Origin: Galeopsis tetrahit
Lineage: Eukaryota > Streptophyta > Magnoliopsida > Lamiales > Lamiaceae
Assembly (NCBI GenBank): GCA_963675135.1
Contig: OY776123.1
Coordinates: 6,388,501-6,452,500 of the forward strand
Length of the DNA stretch: 64,000 nt
Direction: 5' to 3'
Shown: one piece after another, positions 58,173-64,000 of the stretch
Position numbering within the stretch: position 1 is the stretch's first letter
Layout: every line of letters begins with the position of its first letter
Translations under genes and position numbers: made by a program
The notes under the pieces: generated by a model
What the model was told of the DNA's origin: nothing
The model's input: the letters and a program-made list of their open reading frames with translations, nothing else
Databases searched by the model: none

Positions 58173-61100
58173 CACTACTAAAAAATACCCCCTATGGTCA
58201 CGCCTCCTTAATCATGTTTATAAGTATGCGTGACAATATATGGATATAATGACCCCCGCCCTCTAATTAGAATTAGTGACGCCTAATTTTATTTTCTTAA
58301 TTATATTTTCTTAATAAAACCACACGCCCCCTAATTTTATATTGTTAATTTACTTTAAGAGTTCCCCCAATTTCTTCAATCCCGTGTTACCTTCGTTTCA
58401 TCGCACCGAGCCGTTCACTAATCCACTTTCTCTAAAGCGAGTAACTATGGGTTTGTCACACAGATCCTTCATCGTCCCTCTTTCTCCCTCCTCAGATTGC
58501 TTTCTCAATGGGATCGAGACCTCCGTCGCCCGTCAAATCGCCTATCAAACGGTAACAAAGTGATGAATATGTTAAACCTGTCGATTACGTTGAATATTAG
58601 CACTCGATTTCGACTGATTTGCTATTTTCTTTTGAGATCTAATTGCAATTTATTAGTTTGTGATGGTTGGGAATTTGAATTGTTCGCTCCCAAGTAAAAT
58701 ATGCTAAGTCCTATTAAATTTCATGGTTTTATTATTTTCTTGTTGTAATTGTGGCGATTTTAATGGATTCAACGTGTAAATGTAAAGATATTCATGTGTT
58801 CAAGGTATTGGGTACAGAAAGAGAAACCTAGTTTGGGTTTTAGTAGTTTTTTATTTTATTTATTTCAGTTATTTTGTTTATTAGGTCTCATTATCTGGGA
58901 GCAATTGGAACTTTGAGTGGCTTGGATCAGGAAGCCTGGGATTTCTCACTGTTTGACTTTTGTTTGAGTAAGTGTTATATAATGTTATATTGATAAGTAA
59001 TTGTGGGGTATCTTTAAATACTGGATTTTGTTTGGGTGTTAAAATTCTAATTTTTTGCAATTTGATAATGAATTGGTGTGGGCAAAGGGGAGGGCAAGAG
59101 TGTGGGTTAATTTTTGGTTCTTGAGATCAGAAGTTTGTTGATGAACGTGGCATTTAGTCACGACTAGTTTTGACAATGAATGACGTCTGTTAATGTTACT
59201 GATTATCAGGGGAATGAAGTGATAGTTCAATACTTTTGAATAGCTACTCAGTTTGGATTAGTAAATACCAAACATTACTCTTACATGTATCAACCATAAA
59301 AACCTTTCAAACGTCATTTTATGTAGTGTAACTAGTTGGGTTTTTTGTATCTAGGATCTTCACACCTAATTGCAGATGTTCGTAATGGAATGGAATGGAA
59401 TGCCATGGAGTGTTGTCGGTATGAATATTCCTTCTCAATTGCAAGCGGATGCAAACAAATTAATTCCGCTGGTATATCAGGACCGACTACATAGCATTAG
59501 TGAATTTTCGTAAAGAAGAATACGTCTGAATCTCTTCCTACTTGCCACTCTGCAATCAAGTAAGTGAAAAATACACAAATATAAGCTTGTTGAATCTGAT
59601 CAATCAATTATGATGTGAAGGTTGTTAGCATTACTCTTTCAGACGTGCACATTTGTGGAGCAATTTTTGAATTTAGACTTGTAGATTACCAACACTGGGA
59701 TTATATTTTGATTCTTTTCTTAAATATATAACAAACCTGCTCAAATTGTTCTTAATTATATTTTGATACTACTTCTGAATCATTATATTTTGATTCTTCC
59801 CCATTTCTCATTGATCTTAATTTGAACGGTACTTAAAAGTAATTATGCTTCATTGTTAATGCGTCTTGAAGATTTTAATGTATTTTATACTTTCAGGTCA
59901 GAAGGTTATTGGGGAGCCTGTAGTTTCAGGATTAGTCCTGAATGATTCTGCCCTTTGGGATTCAAATTTTCAGACAGCCGCAAAGCAAGTTATTAGTACT
60001 ATTTTTATTATTTAAATATCTTCCAACGTTATCAGATTTATACAGTTTCTTTTTATCATAGAAACCATTTTCATCTCTTAATGCTTTAGGTATGTCATGA
60101 GCCTTCCTGTTAGAGCACTTGGACATGGAAAGGCTCTTCAAGTAGCTCTCTCAGCCAGGTTTCAACATTTTTTACTCTCATCTTAATAAAGATGACTCTC
60201 AATCTTTTGACAATTATTTGTATATATATCTTTCTCTTATAGCTAATCATATATGTAACATGTTGCAGCTAGTGGGAACAGGTCACTGCACCTTCAATAC
60301 CACGCAAAAAGCTTTAGAGTTGAGGATTTTCTTAAAAATTCAAATGGCGCCAATGGTATCAGCATAATTTCAAAGTTCTCGTGCATTTTAAAGGTGACAT
60401 TTTTTTTTTTTTTTTGCTTTGACATGGCCCCCTTAAAATTCTGGATTTTGTGCATTTGATGATGAATTAGTGTGGGCAAAGGGGCAGGCAAGAACGTGGG
60501 TTAGTTTTTGGTTTTCTGTTGATGAACGTGGCATTTTGTCGTAACTAGTTTTCATAATGAATGAATGTATCACCAGCACTGGGATTACTGGAGTATAATA
60601 CTGGTTGGAAGGCTATACAACAACAATAATTTTCCTTGCAAATCTAGGCACCAGGTGATGCATTATCATAAACAATATATTTCCAGAGAAATTGTGTTTC
60701 TGTAGGTGATGTAGGCATGAGATTATAAGCAGTGGTATTGATGGAACATTTGTGCGTAGTCATATAATGGATCTATTTTATTCTATTTCACAAATAGAAT
60801 ATAATTTTATATTTAATGTGACCAGATTTTCATGTGACAAGCTTTTGTGTGATGTTATTTAGCAAGAAGAATCCTGCATCATTAAAAGCACAAAAAATTC
60901 TAATAAAGGTTTGTGATTATTTTTGATAGAATCATTAAAAAAAAGAGCAACTCCTTATCTTGCAGCAATTAACATCAAAATTGTTGTTTTGCCTTTTACG
61001 CTGTCTGAAGGATTAAGAAAAACTCCAGCTTGACCTCTGTGGAGATTGCTGGTATTCCAGTGGTATGCTCTTAAACTCTTTAATCATGAGACATTTTTAT

Positions 61101-62210
61101 GCTATTGGTATGTTGAGCAACCTTGGTATTGTTGTTTTATTTTATTGAACTTTTACATTTTGACTTTTCTAGTTGTTTTTATTCACTTTTAGAGGAAAAA
61201 TATTTATTAGTTACCTTTCTTGATTTGACATGCTTAACTGTCTTATCATTATCTTAGATAATATGATCATTCACTTCATTCAGTGAATTTGAATAAAGGT
61301 TTTGTCACTTCTTCTCTACAGACAAACAACATTCTTTATTTTTTCTGGACTAAAATCCTCCATGTATGGTTATATGATATTTCTTTTTGTAAGTTTCTTT
61401 TGATAATATATATATATTTTTTTTTTTTTCGAGTATTAATAATCTTCTCTTTCGTTCATTATTATAGGTTCAAGTGGAAGATGCTTGATAAAGATGGCAA
61501 AATGGATTTTGCCTTGCATAGTTTAGGAGCAATTTATCTTTGAACCGAAAATTTTGAATTTGTTATATTAGACTTTATAGTTATGTGGTTGATAATAGGT
61601 CGAGTTAGGATGTTTTCAACTATGGTTGTTTTTGTTTTACAAGTGTGATGACATTTTATTATTATATCTTTGGTTGTTTCTATTGTAGAAGTATGATGAA
61701 ATTTTATTATTTATGATATAAATTAATGTAAATATAGAGTTATTTTATATGCTTTAGCAGTTTAGCGGTATACCTTTAGCCTATATTGCTACTAATACTA
61801 TGTGACATTAAGGAAGTTAAATTAGTTATAAAACTTTTGTGAAGCGAGAGTGTGTTACTAAAACACAACGTCGTGATGCAGGTAAGCGTCACCAAATATT
61901 GTTACCTTGATGCATAAAAACGTTATTAAATGTGGTGGTTAAGTTAGTTGGAAAATTTTCGTGACGTGAGAAAGCATCACTAAAGCACACCGTCGTGACA
62001 CCGATTTGCGTCACCAAATAGCGTTATTGTGACGCATAAAAGCATCATAATGTCTATCTACAATGATGCTTTTCAAGCGTCACGATAACACCCTAAAGAA
62101 ACGCCAAATCAGGTGACGCCTACCCAAAGCGTCATTATAGCAAAAGCGTCACCAAATACTACCTTTAGTGACACTTTTGAGCGTCTCCACAACCCGTTTT
62201 TGTAGTAGTG
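58173..62210. mobile_element. CACTA element, complete (between units 2 and 3)
   Basis: Copy of 28376-32413, same length of 4,038 bp, with TTT at both flanks (58170-58172 and 62211-62213). Exon-like fragments are at 58447-58952 and 59897-60367. Confidence 0.93.
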
Positions 62211-62734
62211 TTTTTAGCAAATTACCCCTTGTCGGAATCCTATCTTGGAGCACACGCCATCCCGTAGCAGCCAATTTGATCGATGCCAGTCTGCTCCATA
62301 CCAAGGTGAAAACTTTAGCCGCTGCGTCACTGCTTGGAGCAGCCGGTCTCGTACGCGCTCCTTGTTGTATACGTTCCTTTGGATGACGCTTTCCATGACC
62401 AGGTATCCTCTTTACTTTCGTGTACAGTGTACCTGTCAAGCAAACATACCAGCTGATCAAGCATAACCTTCTCATGATCAAATAAGACCCTACGCCATCT
62501 CCACTTCCACTTCCCCTCCTCCCAAGACCCCATTGATCTCACCACCCCCTCTTTGTTAGAACACATTCTAAATAATCTAGAAAAACGGTTCATTAGCACA
62601 GCTCCACCCGCCCAACTTCCTCTCCAAAAACTATGTTTCTCCCCATTACCTAATGACTGAACAATATTTTCCCAAAACCATCTAACCCCTGCCCTGTCCC
62701 GTTTCGAACAACATCCCTTCACCAACTATTAGAA
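62211..62734 (-). pseudogene. LINE fragment, 5' part (unit 3)
   Basis: Copy of 2614-3137. Confidence 0.75.
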
Positions 62735-63266
62735 AAAGAGTCACACCTACTCAATTGCAGAGTGTTTGATCCAATTATATAATTAATAATAAAAAAAAAA
62801 ACTTAAAAAATATATGAAATTAATTATTAAATAAAAAGAATTAATTTTTTTTTTAAATTGATTATATGTGTAAAATATTTCTATACTTTGCAACATTTTT
62901 TAGATGCTGAAACTTGAATTGACTTCTTTTCTTCTTCTCAAAATAACCAGGTAGTATATATTTTTTAATTTATGTTTTTTCAAAAGTTTAAAGATCATTT
63001 ATATATTAGACTTTGAGTTATACTCGACTCGATTACATTAACAATTGAAAAAGTGGACTCGACTCGTAAATGAATCTATTGAACCTATCAAGTCGAGTCT
63101 AATGAATTTTAAAAAAATTATAGATATTAAGTCTAAAAGTCAAACTCGAAACAACTCGTTAGTATTAATATAAAAAATTAAATTCAAATTTTAACGAGTC
63201 GAGTTAAAGCTCGACCTGCTTGTCTCTTAAAACAGCAGTACTAGTGACATTGAGTAGCATGCCGCC

Positions 63267-64000
63267 GTTTGACTATTTACACCTCCATTTTGGAGAGATG
63301 CACTCCCCCGATTAATGCACCCCCAAAATTTGTCAAGATAGATGCACTTTTCAAATTGTTCTAAATACTCGTTTCTCTCTTTTATCTATAAAATACACAT
63401 TTACTACACACACTCTCCCCAAACCCTATTTCCTCTCCATCATTTTCCACTCTCTCCCTTACCGCCGCCGTCGCACACCACCACTTGCCGTCAGCCGCCC
63501 CTTATCGCCGCGGCCCCCTTCGCCAGCAGCTGCCCCTCCCCTTTCTCTCGAGTTCACCGGTGAGACGCCTCCCCTCCCCCTCCCTCGATTAACCTGCCTC
63601 CCCCTCCCTCTCCGCGACGGCCTCCCCTTCCCCTCCTGCTTTTTTTTTGTTCATCTGCGACGGCCTCCCTCCGCCGCCGCCCAAACGACCTCGCCGTTGC
63701 CGCCTCCTGTTGCCAGGATGCCGGCCACCCCCACTCCAAGTACGTTCATCAGCCGCCGCGCTTGGTAAAGCTCGTCGTCCCCTGCCATTTTTTAAGGGTT
63801 TTCTGCAGAAACTCTTAATTATTTTTTTTAATATTTTCGACAATGTAATGTCGACCACATACACTCTCGTCGAGTCGTCGACAGCAATTTGTAGACGAAA
63901 TTGTATGTGGTCGACATTACAGTGACGATTTATTTTTTTTAATTTTTTCGACCTTTGTAGGTCGACCATATACATTCTCGTCGACAACAATTTATCGACG
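63267..64000. mobile_element. Terminal-inverted-repeat element, cut by window end (unit 3)
   Basis: Copy of the left 734 bp of 3670-4676: left end, GC-rich tract, first hairpin (63846-63919) and most of the second. Confidence 0.7.

Larger units (their letters stand above)
29801..59597. repeat. Higher-order tandem unit 2 (29.8 kb)
   Basis: Near-identical repeat of 1-29800. Differences seen by eye: C at 29870 where units 1 and 3 have T; G at 46479 where unit 1 has A at 16679; a TA tract of 34 bp at 47237 against 32 bp at 17437; and a 5-bp deletion near 56285 against about 26477. All transposon insertions and the stop in the Copia gag-pol are shared with unit 1. Confidence 0.97.
59598..64000. 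repeat. Higher-order tandem unit 3, cut by window end
   Basis: Repeats positions 1-4403 of unit 1. It contains most of a CACTA element, the LINE fragment, the AT-rich spacer and most of the hairpin-bearing inverted-repeat element. The array therefore continues to the right of the window, and since unit 1 starts inside a CACTA element it probably continues to the left too. Confidence 0.95.

Noticed and set aside
1..64000. tRNA, rRNA or other structured RNA genes
   Set aside because: I saw no tRNA-like A/B boxes in a cloverleaf context and no rRNA sequence, though a covariance search could not be run.

Overview
This window is nuclear plant DNA, most likely from a eudicot. It is AT-rich with many introns and holds a class III (secretory) peroxidase gene family. 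It is packed with plant-type transposable elements: a Copia LTR retrotransposon, CACTA, Mutator-like, hAT and Stowaway-type DNA elements, and fragments of a LINE reverse transcriptase. The peroxidase resembles the Arabidopsis PRX29 subgroup. I cannot name the species from sequence alone.

The dominant feature is a higher-order tandem array. A unit of about 29.8 kb is repeated: unit 1 is 1-29800, unit 2 is 29801-59597, and unit 3 starts at 59598 and is cut by the window end. By eye I found only four differences between units 1 and 2: two substitutions, a 2-bp change in a TA microsatellite and a 5-bp indel. Each unit holds two older, diverged monomers. Monomer A is about 12.4 kb (2614-14999 in unit 1) and monomer B about 13.4 kb (15000-28375). 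A 4,038-bp CACTA element sits only at the B-to-A junctions.

Each monomer has the same backbone. It starts with a minus-strand LINE fragment, then an AT-rich spacer, a terminal-inverted-repeat element carrying long tandem hairpins, a small hAT element about 0.4 kb upstream of the peroxidase, the peroxidase gene, about 1.3 kb of downstream DNA, a Stowaway-type element with a Mutator-like element nested inside it, and the next LINE fragment. Monomer A has two extra Mutator-like insertions with 9-bp target duplications (4698-7275 and 7335-8499). Monomer B keeps both empty sites. Monomer B instead has a 4.64-kb Copia element inside exon 2 of its peroxidase.

The window therefore holds two intact peroxidase genes (9983-11332 and 39783-41132, 323 codons, three exons) and two copies broken by the same Copia insertion (18695-24687 and 48497-54489). 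The Copia gag-pol frame is itself broken by one in-frame TGA, identical in both units. The implied order is: ancestral monomer; duplication into A and B; separate insertions (two Mutator-like in A, Copia in B, CACTA at B/A); and finally amplification of the whole 29.8-kb block. The peroxidase block (about 2.7 kb) is identical between A and B although their flanks differ, which suggests recent homogenisation.
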